A DNA stretch of 64,000 nucleotides, taken from positions 186,001 through 250,000 of the forward strand of contig NZ_SJKD01000008.1 of the NCBI RefSeq assembly GCF_004331485.1, written 5' to 3'. Origin of the DNA: Kribbella capetownensis (GTDB taxonomy: Bacteria > Actinomycetota > Actinomycetes > Propionibacteriales > Kribbellaceae). This document shows, in pieces, positions 1-8,563 of this stretch; the stretch's first letter is position 1, and each line of letters begins with the position of its first letter. A program made the translations under genes and the position numbers. Below the pieces are notes generated by a model. It ran no database searches, was not told where the DNA came from, and was given only the letters and a program-made list of their open reading frames with translations.

Positions 1-36
1 TGTTCCGAAAGTAGCACCGCGACGCACCGGTTGTCG

Positions 37-735
37 ATGTCATTGCATGATGGGTCGGTGCCTCGACCCAAATCCGCGAACGGCCGGACCGGCCGGCCAC
101 CGGTCACGTCGCGCGCCCAGATCCTGGCCGCGGCCCGTCAGCTGATCGACCGGGACGGCTGGGAGAAGCTGACCGTCCGGCGGCTCGCCGCCGAGCTCGG
201 GATCGGGCCGACAACCCTGTACCACCACGTGCGGGACAAGGAGGATCTACTGCTCCTCCTGCTCAACGAGTACGTCGGCCAGGTCCCGCCGCCCGAACTG
301 CCGAGCGATCCGGCCGAGCGCATCGTCGTGTCCGCGACGACGATGCACGACGCCCTCTCCGCCTGGCCGTGGGCCTTGGAGATCCTCACGGTCGATGGTT
401 TCCTCGGCCGTCTGGACGACTCGGCCCGGTGGATCGTCGAGCTCGTCCTGGCCGCTGCCGTGGACGCGGGCTGCACTCCCGAGCAAGCCGTTCACGTGTT
501 CCGCAGCATCTGGTACTACACCGCCGGCGAGATCCTGGTCCGGGCCCACTCGGCCCACGTGCGAGGAGACGACGGCCAGCCCCTCGATCGCACTCTCCTG
601 GCCAACCTCAAGGCGACCCAACTGCCGCACCTCGCGAGCGTCGCGAACAAGTGGTCCGTCCTCGCGGCCGAGGACAACTACGAACCAGCCCTCCGAGCCT
701 TCGTCACCGGCCTCCTGGCCCAGCCGGGCCGCTGA
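37..735 (+). CDS. TetR/AcrR family transcriptional regulator
   Basis: About 232 residues, the normal TetR size. An N-terminal helix-turn-helix (roughly residues 25-75, with the typical LTVRRLAAELGIG and TTLYHHVRDKEDLL segments) is followed by an all-helical ligand/dimer domain of the TetR_C type. It should repress a promoter until a small ligand binds. Its target is not evident. The family 32 glycosidase begins 49 bp downstream on the same strand, so the two may be co-transcribed. The start is uncertain: TTG at 31, ATG at 37 and GTG at 58 are all in frame and none has a good ribosome site. Confidence 0.85.
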   Translation: MSLHDGSVPRPKSANGRTGRPPVTSRAQILAAARQLIDRDGWEKLTVRRLAAELGIGPTTLYHHVRDKEDLLLLLLNEYVGQVPPPELPSDPAERIVVSATTMHDALSAWPWALEILTVDGFLGRLDDSARWIVELVLAAAVDAGCTPEQAVHVFRSIWYYTAGEILVRAHSAHVRGDDGQPLDRTLLANLKATQLPHLASVANKWSVLAAEDNYEPALRAFVTGLLAQPGR

Positions 736-784
736 CCGACTACCGTCGCGTGAGCATCGTCGTCCACGCCAGGAAGGGTCGCCT

Positions 785-2137
785 GTGACCGAGTACCACG
801 AGAGCAATCGCGGTCAGTTTCACTTCAGTCCTCGGCGTGGGTGGATGAACGACCCGAACGGGATGCTGCACTACCGCGGCACCTACCACTTCTACTTCCA
901 GCACGCGCCGGACAGCCTCGTCTGGGACACCATGCACTGGGGTCATGCGACCAGTGCCGACATGGTCCATTGGGAGCAGCAACCGATCGCGCTCGATCCT
1001 GCCGTGCATCCGGGCGAGCTGTGGTCGGGCGGCGGCGTGGTCGACGGACGGAACACGTCCGGGCTGAAGGACGGGGACCACGATCCGATCGCGGTCTTCA
1101 CCGGGACGCAGGGCGTGCGGATGTTCTACAGCCTGGACGGCGGGATGACGTTCGCGGCGTACGACGAGGGCCGGGTGATCGCGCAGCCGAGCGGTCACGA
1201 GAGCCGCGACCCGAAGGTCGTCTGGCACGAGCCGAGCCAGACCTGGGCGATGGTGGTCTGGTCCGACGACAACGGGAACGGCGCGGACTTCTTCGTGTCA
1301 CCCGATCTGCGCACCTGGGAGCGGACCGATCGGTACGTCGCCGACTGGTTGTTCGAGTGTCCGGACTTCACGCCGATGATGCTGGACGGCGTCGTGACCT
1401 GGGTCCTGCGTGACGGCCGCGGATCGTATGTCGTCGGCGACTTCGACGGGCGCGAGTTCCGGACGGACTGGACGGAGCCGTGCACGATCACCGTGAATCC
1501 TGGCGGTGCGGGTGGTCCCTACTACGCGGCTCAGTCGTTCGACAACATGCCGGACGACCGCGTGGTGACGATGGCTTGGCAGGGATTGAATCGCGGCTCG
1601 GTCTGGACCGGCAACGCGAGTTTCCCGGTGCAGCAACGATTGGTCGCGACTCCGGACGGTCCCCGCGTGTTCAGCCTGCCGGTTGACGAGATCGCGTCGC
1701 TGCGCCGGTCGACAACGTCGTACGATGCTCAGCTCGTCACCCCCGGGGCGCCGCTCCTGACCGAGGTGGACGCCACGAGTTACGAGCTCGAGGCCACCTT
1801 CGACGTGTCCGGCGCCGTGGATGGTTCGTTCGTCTTCCGGCTGCGGGCCGGTGCCGACGGGTCGTCCGCTCGTGAGGTCACGTACGACGTCTCAGCCGGA
1901 ACGCTGGACGGAGTGCCGGTGTCGCCGGACGCCGACGGCATACTCTCCGTCCGTCTCCTGGTCGACCGCGGCCAACTCGCGATCTTCGCCGCCGACGGCG
2001 TCTACTACGCCTGCTACAACGTCGACTTCGACACGACCTCGACGGGCAACGGGGTGCAGTTGACCACCACTGCTCCCCTGAGGCTGACATCGCTCACCCT
2101 CCACCACCTGTCCTCCATCTGGCCCACTTCGGAGTGA
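785..2137 (+). CDS. Glycoside hydrolase family 32 (levanase/invertase type)
   Basis: This 450-residue protein is predicted to hydrolyse beta-fructosides such as sucrose, inulin or levan. All three GH32 signatures are present: WMNDPNG near the N-terminus with nucleophile D23, the RDP motif with D142 (transition-state stabiliser), and ECPDF with E191 as acid/base. The catalytic beta-propeller is followed by a C-terminal beta-sandwich from about residue 310. No signal peptide is seen, so it probably acts on imported sugar or is released by lysis. The GTG at 785 was chosen because AGGAAGG lies just upstream and the protein then starts right before the propeller; the open frame itself runs further upstream into the TetR gene. 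Confidence 0.92.
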   Translation: MTEYHESNRGQFHFSPRRGWMNDPNGMLHYRGTYHFYFQHAPDSLVWDTMHWGHATSADMVHWEQQPIALDPAVHPGELWSGGGVVDGRNTSGLKDGDHDPIAVFTGTQGVRMFYSLDGGMTFAAYDEGRVIAQPSGHESRDPKVVWHEPSQTWAMVVWSDDNGNGADFFVSPDLRTWERTDRYVADWLFECPDFTPMMLDGVVTWVLRDGRGSYVVGDFDGREFRTDWTEPCTITVNPGGAGGPYYAAQSFDNMPDDRVVTMAWQGLNRGSVWTGNASFPVQQRLVATPDGPRVFSLPVDEIASLRRSTTSYDAQLVTPGAPLLTEVDATSYELEATFDVSGAVDGSFVFRLRAGADGSSAREVTYDVSAGTLDGVPVSPDADGILSVRLLVDRGQLAIFAADGVYYACYNVDFDTTSTGNGVQLTTTAPLRLTSLTLHHLSSIWPTSE

Positions 2138-2166
2138 CGGCCGGCGCAGTACGTAGAGTTGCGCGG

Positions 2167-2814
2167 GTGAGGATTTCGCATGTCGTATGGGACTGGAACG
2201 GCACTCTGCTCGATGACAACACCGCCGTACTGGCCGCGGTCAACGCGGTCTGCGTCGAGTTCGGCCGGGCGGATCTGACCTGGCCCGAGTGGCAGGCGGT
2301 CTACGCGCGGCCGATGCGGGTCTCGTACGAGCAGATCCTCCAGCGCGCCCTCGACGACGAGGAGTGGGCCCGCGTCGACAAGCTCTACCACGAGCGGTAC
2401 GACGCTCTGTTGCACACGTGTGGCCTGGCAGCGGGAGTCCCCGACGAGCTGCGGCTGTGGGGCGAGAGCGGGCGGACCCAGTCGTTGCTGTCGATGTGGT
2501 TCCACGCACGGCTGACGCCGACCATCGACCAGTTCGGCCTGACGCAGTACTTCAGCCGGGTCGACGGTCTGGTCGGCGACGTCGGTGGCGGTTCGAAGGC
2601 TGAGAGTCTGATCCGCCATCTGGAGGCGCAGAACCTGGACCCGGCCGACGTCGTCCTCATCGGCGATGTCGTCGACGACGCCAACGCCGCGCAAGCGGCC
2701 GGCACCCAGTGCATCCTCGTCACCACCGGTGCCATGACCCGCGCCGCGTTGGAGACCACCGCCCTCCCGGTCACCAACTCCGTGACCGAAGCCCTGCGCC
2801 TGATCGAGTCCTGA
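2167..2814 (+). CDS. HAD family hydrolase (phosphatase-like)
   Basis: A 215-residue haloacid-dehalogenase-superfamily hydrolase. Motif I is WDWNGTLLDD, with nucleophile D9. The usual second acidic residue is N11, a variant common in actinobacterial phosphoglycolate-phosphatase-like proteins. A helical cap follows (residues 15-100), then the lysine region (GGGSKAES) and the VVLIGDVVDDANAA metal-binding motif IV near residue 170. The substrate cannot be read from sequence. The open frame reaches back to a GTG at 2134 overlapping the GH32 stop; I prefer the GTG at 2167, which gives the usual short N-terminus before motif I. Confidence 0.85.
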   Translation: MRISHVVWDWNGTLLDDNTAVLAAVNAVCVEFGRADLTWPEWQAVYARPMRVSYEQILQRALDDEEWARVDKLYHERYDALLHTCGLAAGVPDELRLWGESGRTQSLLSMWFHARLTPTIDQFGLTQYFSRVDGLVGDVGGGSKAESLIRHLEAQNLDPADVVLIGDVVDDANAAQAAGTQCILVTTGAMTRAALETTALPVTNSVTEALRLIES

Positions 2815-2829
2815 GCCTCAGACGCGCTC

Positions 2830-3330
2830 TCAGAGCCCGACCGCGCCGTCGAGCTGCTCGCGGAGCAGGTCAGCGTGACCGTTGTGCCGTGCGTACTCCT
2901 CGAGCAGGTGCATCAGCACCCAGCGCAGTGAGACGGGACCCTCACCGGGCTCGTCGCCGATGACGTCGAGGTCCGGTGCCGCCTCGACGAGCTTGCTCGC
3001 GAACGCGACCTCGGCCCGCCACGCATCCCAGGCCTGATCGACCATCGCTGCGTCCGCACCCGTGACGTCGAAGGCGCCCGGTACGTCGAACAGCGGCGGG
3101 GCTTCCTCGCCTGCCATCACGCGGCGAAACCAGAACCGTTCACTCTCGGCTGCGTGCCGCACCAGCCCGAGCAGCGACAACCCGGAACGCCGTACCGCAT
3201 GCTCCGCCAACTGCTCCGGCTGCAGATCGGCGCACTTGAGTTCCAGCGTCTCCCGATGCCACTGCAGGAACGCGAGCACCGTCTCACGTTCATCCGCACG
3301 CGGCGGACGTCTACTCCGCGAATTCACCAC
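2830..3330 (-). CDS. DinB-like (DUF664) family protein
   Basis: A 166-residue four-helix-bundle protein of the DinB/DUF664 group. These often bind a divalent metal through three histidines and include thiol-dependent transferases and proteins of unknown role. Candidate ligands are the histidine in LVRHAAESERFWFRR and the pair in MHLLEEYARHNGHADLL close to the C-terminus. It is transcribed divergently from the 2-hydroxyacid dehydrogenase, with 33 bp between the starts, and convergently to the HAD gene with a 15-bp gap. The specific reaction is unknown. Confidence 0.8.
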   Translation of the reverse strand: MVNSRSRRPPRADERETVLAFLQWHRETLELKCADLQPEQLAEHAVRRSGLSLLGLVRHAAESERFWFRRVMAGEEAPPLFDVPGAFDVTGADAAMVDQAWDAWRAEVAFASKLVEAAPDLDVIGDEPGEGPVSLRWVLMHLLEEYARHNGHADLLREQLDGAVGL

Positions 3331-3363
3331 CTCCGGATCCTACGTGGTGGCTACTATCGGGCC

Positions 3364-4368
3364 ATGCGTGATGGGGTTCGGATGTTGCTGGTGGCTACAC
3401 CGTCGTTCCGGTCGATGGTGTTCTCGGACGAGAGCATCGCGCGGCTGGAGAAGCTCGGGGAGCTTGTGCTGCTTGATGATCCCGGTGACGCCGAGGCGCT
3501 GGTGGGCGCGTTGCCGGAGACCGACGTACTGATCCCGTCGTGGGGTGCGACGGCGCTGACTGCTGAGGTGCTCGCGCACGCACCGCGGTTGCGGTTGATC
3601 GCGTACAGCGCCTCGTCGGTGAAGCACTTCGTCACCGACGAGATGTTCCGGCGTGGCATCCGGCTCACGCAGGCCGGGCAGGCGATGGCGCGGCCGGTGG
3701 CCGAGGTCTCGCTGGCGTTCACACTCACGCTGCTGCACCGGATCCATCGGTTCGACCGCGCGATGCACAGTGGCGCGTCGTGGGTGAATGCGATCGACAC
3801 GCCTCCGCAGCACGGCATCAGCGGCTCCCGGATCGGTGTTGTCGGCGCCTCCCGCACCGGCGTCGAGTACCTCTCGATGGTCGTTGCCCTCGGCGCCGAT
3901 GTCGTTGTCTTCGACCCGTATCTGACCGACGAGCGCGCGATGGAGCTCGGCGTACGGCGGATGGACCTGGACGAACTGCTGCGGACCAGCCGGGTGGTTG
4001 CGCTGCACGCGCCGACGCTGCCGGAGACGCGCGGGATGATCGGTGCACGCGAGCTGGCGCTGATGCCCGACGGCTCGGGGCTGGTCAACACCGCCCGCTC
4101 CTGGCTGGTCGACTCGGACGCGTTGCTCGCCGAACTGCGGTCCGGCCGGATCGACGCTGCCCTCGACGTGTTCGACGAGGAACCGTTGCCGCTGGACAGC
4201 CCGCTCCGAGGACTGCCGAACGTCGTACTCACCCCGCACCGGGCTGCCGGAACGGTCGAGTGCTACCTCGAGATGGGCACGATCGTGGCGTCCGAGATCG
4301 AGCGGTACGTCGCCGGAGCCCCGTTGCAGTACGAACTCACCGAAGCGGCCCTCGCCCGGATGGCCTAA
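3364..4368 (+). CDS. D-2-hydroxyacid dehydrogenase family protein
   Basis: This 334-residue protein has the two-domain fold of NAD-dependent D-2-hydroxyacid dehydrogenases. The Rossmann loop reads GVVGASRTG near residue 160. The family catalytic set is visible: an arginine in the LVNTARSWLVD segment, a glutamate in DVFDEEPLP, and H292 in TPHRAAGT. It should reduce a 2-keto acid or oxidise a 2-hydroxy acid; the substrate is not predictable. The ATG at 3364 was chosen over a longer upstream frame that would overlap the divergent DinB gene. Its TAA stop overlaps the stop of the convergent ATPase gene. Confidence 0.88.
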   Translation: MRDGVRMLLVATPSFRSMVFSDESIARLEKLGELVLLDDPGDAEALVGALPETDVLIPSWGATALTAEVLAHAPRLRLIAYSASSVKHFVTDEMFRRGIRLTQAGQAMARPVAEVSLAFTLTLLHRIHRFDRAMHSGASWVNAIDTPPQHGISGSRIGVVGASRTGVEYLSMVVALGADVVVFDPYLTDERAMELGVRRMDLDELLRTSRVVALHAPTLPETRGMIGARELALMPDGSGLVNTARSWLVDSDALLAELRSGRIDAALDVFDEEPLPLDSPLRGLPNVVLTPHRAAGTVECYLEMGTIVASEIERYVAGAPLQYELTEAALARMA

Positions 4369-4880
4369 GGATTGCCCCAGCGCGCGAGCACCTCGTCGGC
4401 GACCTCGTCGATCGTGCGACCTCCGGTGCCGATCGAGTAGTCGCTGACGTCGTGAGCGGCGAGCTGGGCGGACAGCTCGACCGCACGGGCAACCAGCGTG
4501 GCGACACCGGCGCCATCCTCTCGACCGCGGCCGAGGATCCGCTGCGCCAGTTCGTCGTCCGGCGCATCGAGCCGGCAGATGACGACCGCGCCGCCCGTGG
4601 CCGCCTCCAACAGCTTCCGCTCGCCTCGGTCCTCGACGACCGCCGCGATGATCAGCCGGCGGCTGCCGGCGGCGCGATAGTTCGACCACACCGCCGCCAG
4701 GTTCGTCGCCTTCAGCCGCGCCTGATGCGGGTCGTCCGCCGGAGCGGGCCAGGCCGCACCCATCAGATCGAGATCCACGAACGCCGGATCCTGCCCGAGG
4801 TCGGTACACCGATCGAAGACCCGCCAGCCGACCATGGTCTTCCCGACCCCGGGCGGACCCGAGAGCACCAGAGCAGACAC
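4365..4880 (-). CDS. Small P-loop ATPase/kinase-like protein
   Basis: A 171-residue P-loop NTPase. The Walker A motif GPPGVGKT sits at about residues 8-15, almost at the N-terminus as in small AAA/kinase-like proteins. A FVDLDLMGAAW segment near residue 40 resembles the acidic substrate-side motif of nucleotide or APS-type kinases. It may phosphorylate a small molecule, but no substrate can be assigned. The GTG at 4880 was chosen because it lies just before the P-loop and 5 bp after the stop of the chorismate mutase gene, suggesting a two-gene operon. Confidence 0.7.
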   Translation of the reverse strand: MSALVLSGPPGVGKTMVGWRVFDRCTDLGQDPAFVDLDLMGAAWPAPADDPHQARLKATNLAAVWSNYRAAGSRRLIIAAVVEDRGERKLLEAATGGAVVICRLDAPDDELAQRILGRGREDGAGVATLVARAVELSAQLAAHDVSDYSIGTGGRTIDEVADEVLARWGNP

Positions 4881-4885
4881 CAGCG

Positions 4886-5506
4886 TTATCCGCAGACCGC
4901 CGCGGTGCCGACGGCCAGAGCCTGCCGGTGGAGGCGGTCGAAGTGGTGCTCGATCGAACCGGTCGTCGTTGCTACCAGCAAGGAGATGTCGCAGGCCAGG
5001 CCGGTGTGCCGGACGTGGTCGACGCGGACCAGCTCGGTCAGCAGACCCGTGGTCAGCTCGTCGAGCTCCTGACGTACGGCGTCCAGGTCCGGGCCTGACG
5101 TCGGAGCGGATGAGGGATCGGCGGCCCACTTGGCCAGCAGCCCGCGCTGCACGACCTTGCTGGCCTCGATCTGCGCCCGGACGAAGTCGGCCGTCGAGTC
5201 CGGGTCGATCCCCAGCTGTACGGCGGACGCCCGGACCGAATCGATGATCTGCTGCTCCCGGACCGGGTCCTCGACCGGCTTCCCACTGAAGTACTTCGAC
5301 GCGGCCACCTCGTCGCCGACCAAGATCCGGCGGATGACCAACTCGGTCAGACCGTCGAGCCGCACCGGCGCCTCGTGGAGCTCGGCCGTCTGCGTCGATC
5401 CCTGAGCCGGGACCGTTGCAGCCGGCGCAGCGAAGGCCGACGTTCCGGCCTGCGTCACCCCGACCACCCCGGCCACGATCACACCGCTGATCACCCTGCG
5501 AAGCAC
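4886..5506 (-). CDS. Secreted AroQ-gamma type chorismate mutase
   Basis: A 206-residue exported protein with a signal peptide (hydrophobic residues about 5-27, ending in Ala-rich AFAAP). The mature part matches the periplasmic gamma class of AroQ chorismate mutases, which convert chorismate to prephenate: the GDEVAASKYFSGKPVEDPVREQQ block and the FVRAQIEASKVVQRG block carry the class's Arg/Lys/Glu active-site pattern. A second helical half with two cysteines (LACDIS and AAVCG) may form a disulphide, as in the mycobacterial enzyme. Why chorismate mutase is exported is unresolved in general. It starts divergently from the SigK-linked oxidoreductase. Confidence 0.8.
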   Translation of the reverse strand: MLRRVISGVIVAGVVGVTQAGTSAFAAPAATVPAQGSTQTAELHEAPVRLDGLTELVIRRILVGDEVAASKYFSGKPVEDPVREQQIIDSVRASAVQLGIDPDSTADFVRAQIEASKVVQRGLLAKWAADPSSAPTSGPDLDAVRQELDELTTGLLTELVRVDHVRHTGLACDISLLVATTTGSIEHHFDRLHRQALAVGTAAVCG

Positions 5507-5517
5507 GTCGTCACACC

Positions 5518-5544
5518 CCTTCCCCGAGCACGCCCACCCCGAAT
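5518..5544 (+). promoter_or_regulatory. SigK-like promoter upstream of the molybdopterin oxidoreductase
   Basis: CCTTCC (5518-5523), 15 bp, then CCGAAT (5539-5544). This closely matches the mycobacterial SigK promoter pattern CCATCC-N16-CCGAAT as I remember it, and it parallels the second site before the fasciclin gene, which also has a 15-bp spacer. The match is seen in sequence; use by the local SigK is inferred. Confidence 0.55.
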
Positions 5545-5663
5545 GGCGATGCGCCGCCTCGATGTCGCTCGCTGACGTTACCCGCGCCGGGGTCCAGGCG
5601 ATCTCAGGTGGCCAGTTGTCGCCACCGGCCCATCCGGGCGGCGGGCGTCACCGAAGCGGGTGC

Positions 5664-7208
5664 ATGGGCACGTCGCGAGGTTGGCAAGCAGCAGGCGCGG
5701 TTGGTGGAGTCGTCGCGGCGGGTGCCGCCTTGTCGGTCGGCTACCTGGTGGCCACTGTCAGCGGCGGTCCGTGGCCGGTCGACGCGGTCGGCGTGCAGCT
5801 CATCGACTGGTCCCCCGGCCCGGTCAAAGACTTCGCCGTCCGAGAACTCGGCACCGCAGATCGTCAACTCCTCCGAGCCGGTATCTGCGTGGTCCTCGCA
5901 CTCGTGGCCGCCGTTGCCGGCGTCATAGGCATGGGAAACACCCAGCGGCGGAAAGGCGTGGCGGTGGGGATCGCCGCGGGGCTTGGGGTTGTTGGGGTCG
6001 TGTTCGCGGCGTTCGGACGGTCGGCTGCGTCAGGGACCGCGGATCGGTTGCTGCCGGCAATTGTCACGTTGGTGGTGGCAGTGCTGGCCATGGCGCTGGT
6101 TGTTCGGTCGCCACGACCGGAGACCGAGGCGGAGCAGCCGGAGGGATTCGATCGGCGGCGGTTCCTGGTGACCGTGGCTGGTTTGGCGGTCGCTGGGGCT
6201 GCGGCCTGGTCCACGACGAGGGTCGCGTCGTTCGGGCCTGGTGACGCGGTACGCGCCAAGTTCCGCGTGCCGATCCCGGCGGATGCCGCAGGCCCACTCC
6301 CGGTCGGCGTGCAGGCCGACGTACCAGGGGTATCGCGGTTCGTGACGCCGAACGCCAAGTTCTATCGGGTCGACACCCTGCTCCAGGTCCCGCGGATCGA
6401 CCCGGACGACTGGGAGCTGCGGATCCACGGCATGGTGAACAAGGAACTCCGGCTCTCGCTCGGCGACCTGGTCGAACGGCGGCTGATCGAGCGCGACATC
6501 ACGCTGACCTGCGTGTCCAACGAGGTCGGCGGCCCGTACGTCAGCACCGCGCGCTGGATCGGCGTACCGATCGCCGGCATCCTCGCCGAGGCCGGTGTCC
6601 GCAACGGCGCTGACGCGGTGAAGTCCACCAGCATCGACGGATTGACCATCGGTACGCCGCTCGGCGCGCTCACCGACGGACGCGACGCGATCTTCGCGGT
6701 CGCCATGAACGGCGAACCGCTCCCGTTCGAGCACGGGTTCCCGGTGCGGATGGTGGTGCCGGGTCTGTACGGCTTCGTGTCGGCGACCAAGTGGATCGCC
6801 GACTTCGAGGTGACCCGGTTCCAGGACTTCAGCGCCTACTGGACCCACCGCGGCTGGGCCGTCGAGGCCCCGGTCAAGACCGCGTCGCGGATCGACGTAC
6901 CCAAAGGGTTCGCGACCATCAAGGCAGGGCCGGCGGTGGCCGCCGGCGTCGCGTGGGCACAGCAACGTGGCGTTCGCAGGGTCGAGGTGCAGGTCGACAG
7001 CGGCCCGTGGCAGGAGGCGACGCTCGCGGCCGAGGACACCATCGACACCTGGCGGCAGTGGACCTTCCGCTGGGACGCGACCCCCGGCAACCACAAGCTC
7101 ACCGTCCGGGCGACCGACGGCGACGGCAACCTGCAGACAGCGCAGCGGGCCGCACCGCGTCCGAACGGTTCCAGCGGCCTGCACAACACGGTCGTGATGG
7201 TCGAGTAA
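5664..7208 (+). CDS. Membrane-anchored molybdopterin-dependent oxidoreductase (sulfite-oxidase fold)
   Basis: This 514-residue protein begins with about four transmembrane helices (residues 1-160). A twin-arginine-like DRRRFL stretch with a hydrophobic run follows (residues 170-195), then an extracytoplasmic sulfite-oxidase-type molybdopterin domain and a C-terminal immunoglobulin-like dimerisation domain. C283 in LTCVSNEVGG is the expected Mo-ligand cysteine. The physiological substrate is unknown; relatives include repair reductases for oxidised protein methionine. It precedes the fasciclin-sigK-rskA genes and carries a SigK-like promoter. An in-frame ATG at 5562 would add 34 atypical residues, so 5664 is preferred. 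Confidence 0.85.
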   Translation: MGTSRGWQAAGAVGGVVAAGAALSVGYLVATVSGGPWPVDAVGVQLIDWSPGPVKDFAVRELGTADRQLLRAGICVVLALVAAVAGVIGMGNTQRRKGVAVGIAAGLGVVGVVFAAFGRSAASGTADRLLPAIVTLVVAVLAMALVVRSPRPETEAEQPEGFDRRRFLVTVAGLAVAGAAAWSTTRVASFGPGDAVRAKFRVPIPADAAGPLPVGVQADVPGVSRFVTPNAKFYRVDTLLQVPRIDPDDWELRIHGMVNKELRLSLGDLVERRLIERDITLTCVSNEVGGPYVSTARWIGVPIAGILAEAGVRNGADAVKSTSIDGLTIGTPLGALTDGRDAIFAVAMNGEPLPFEHGFPVRMVVPGLYGFVSATKWIADFEVTRFQDFSAYWTHRGWAVEAPVKTASRIDVPKGFATIKAGPAVAAGVAWAQQRGVRRVEVQVDSGPWQEATLAAEDTIDTWRQWTFRWDATPGNHKLTVRATDGDGNLQTAQRAAPRPNGSSGLHNTVVMVE

Positions 7209-7215
7209 TTCCCAC

Positions 7216-7242
7216 CCATCCAGGGCCGCGGCGGCACCGAAG
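7216..7242 (+). promoter_or_regulatory. SigK-like promoter upstream of the fasciclin lipoprotein gene
   Basis: CCATCC (7216-7221), 15 bp, then CCGAAG (7237-7242), about 50 bp before the fasciclin start codon. It matches the known mycobacterial SigK pattern in 11 of 12 positions. Because fasciclin, sigK and rskA run on without a gap, it would make sigK positively autoregulated. Confidence 0.6.
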
Positions 7243-7292
7243 TACCGGTGTCAGCGTCCTGTCAGTGTCCCCTTCGAGAAAGCGAACCTGTC

Positions 7293-7949
7293 ATGCCCAA
7301 GTACCTCGTCCGCGCCGGTCTCACCGCGTCCGCACTGGCTCTCGTCCTCGCGACGGCAGCGTGTGGTGGCAGCGACGACAACAGCAGCAACAACAGTTCC
7401 GCCGCCTCGTCAGCGAGCACGCCATCGGCCAGCAAGTCGATGGACAGCACCTCGGCCGGCCTGGTCGGCCCCGGTTGTGCCGACTACGCGAAGGCGAACC
7501 CGAGCGGTGCCGGCTCGATCGACGGCATGGCCGCCGCCCCGGTCGCGACCGCCGCGTCCGGCAACCCGCTGCTGACCACCCTGGTCTCGGCCGTGTCCGG
7601 GAAGCTCAACGCGAAGGTCGATCTGGTCTCGACGCTCAACGGCGGCGACTTCACGGTGTTCGCGCCGGTCGACGACGCGTTCAAGAAGATCCCGGCGGCC
7701 ACCATCACCACGCTGAAGACGAACGACGCGCTGCTCACCAAGATCCTCACCTACCACGTGGTGCCCGGGCAGCTCGACCCGTCCGCGGTGGTGGGTACGC
7801 ACGCCACCGTCGAGAAGCAGGACGTCACGGTCACCGGCTCCGGCGACAACCTCAAGGTCAACAACGCGTCCGTCATCTGTGGTGGGGTGAAGACGGCCAA
7901 CGCTACGGTGTATCTGATCGACTCTGTCCTGATGCCACCGGCGAACTGA
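7293..7949 (+). CDS. Fasciclin (FAS1) domain lipoprotein
   Basis: A 218-residue exported lipoprotein. The signal peptide ends in ATAAC with the lipid-anchored Cys at residue 24, followed by a Ser/Asn-rich linker and one FAS1 domain (about residues 85-218). The domain shows the conserved FTVFAPVDDAF and LTYHVVPGQL blocks. FAS1 domains mediate adhesion and protein contacts on the cell surface. This is the same family as the mycobacterial antigens MPT70/MPT83, the main SigK targets. It lies 2 bp upstream of sigK. The ATG at 7293 gives a proper signal peptide. Confidence 0.9.
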   Translation: MPKYLVRAGLTASALALVLATAACGGSDDNSSNNSSAASSASTPSASKSMDSTSAGLVGPGCADYAKANPSGAGSIDGMAAAPVATAASGNPLLTTLVSAVSGKLNAKVDLVSTLNGGDFTVFAPVDDAFKKIPAATITTLKTNDALLTKILTYHVVPGQLDPSAVVGTHATVEKQDVTVTGSGDNLKVNNASVICGGVKTANATVYLIDSVLMPPAN

Positions 7950-7951
7950 CC

Positions 7952-8563
7952 GTGACCGAACCGACTGCACTGCCCTGGCCTGCCGGGCCGCACACGCGGC
8001 CCGGCGAGGTCAGCGACGGCGATCTCCTGGCCCGTGCCGCCGGCGGCGACACGGCCGCCTTCAGCACGCTGTACGACCGGGTCACGCCCTGGGTGTTCGG
8101 CCTGGTACGGCGGATCCTTCGCAACCCGGCCCAGTCGGAGGAGGTCACCCAGGAAGTGATGATCGACGTCTGGCGGACGGCCACCCGGTTCGACCCGCAC
8201 CGCGGCTCCGCGCACGCGTGGATCCTGACCATCGCGCACCGCCGGGCCGTCGACCGGGTCCGGTCCGAGCAGGCGGCCGCCGACCGCACCGAGCTGATCG
8301 GCGCGCGGTCGGCCGAGGTCGACTTCGACCAGGTCGCCGATACTGTCACCACCCGGCTCGAGTCCGAGCAGGTACGGCGCTGCCTGGACACATTGACCGA
8401 CCTGCAACGCGAGTCGATCACCCTGGCCTACTACAACGGCTACACCTATCCAGAGGTCGCCCAGCGGCTCGACGCCAAGCTGCCGACCATCAAGGCGAGA
8501 ATGCGCGACGGCCTGATCCGTCTCCGCGACTGCCTCGGAACCACAAAGGGGCGTACGTCATGA
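7952..8563 (+). CDS. sigK: ECF RNA polymerase sigma factor SigK
   Basis: A 203-residue ECF sigma factor with region 2 (FGLVRRILRNPAQSEEVTQEVMIDVWRTA, about residues 45-75) and region 4 (LTDLQRESITLAYYNGYTYPEVAQRL, about 145-175). Assignment to the SigK group rests on the sequence style together with its partners: an overlapping RskA-type anti-sigma gene downstream and a FAS1 lipoprotein gene upstream. It should direct RNA polymerase to the CCATCC/CCGAAT-like promoters seen at 5518 and 7216. The GTG start lies 2 bp after the fasciclin stop; the long open frame upstream is antisense noise. Confidence 0.85.
   Translation: MTEPTALPWPAGPHTRPGEVSDGDLLARAAGGDTAAFSTLYDRVTPWVFGLVRRILRNPAQSEEVTQEVMIDVWRTATRFDPHRGSAHAWILTIAHRRAVDRVRSEQAAADRTELIGARSAEVDFDQVADTVTTRLESEQVRRCLDTLTDLQRESITLAYYNGYTYPEVAQRLDAKLPTIKARMRDGLIRLRDCLGTTKGRTS

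Noticed and set aside
395..784. Upstream extension of the GH32 open frame
   Set aside because: It overlaps the TetR gene in another frame, is Arg/Ser/Pro-rich, and a good ribosome site favours GTG 785.
2826..2836. GCTCTCAGAGC palindrome at the HAD-DinB junction
   Set aside because: Only five paired bases per arm and overlapping the DinB stop; too weak to call a terminator.
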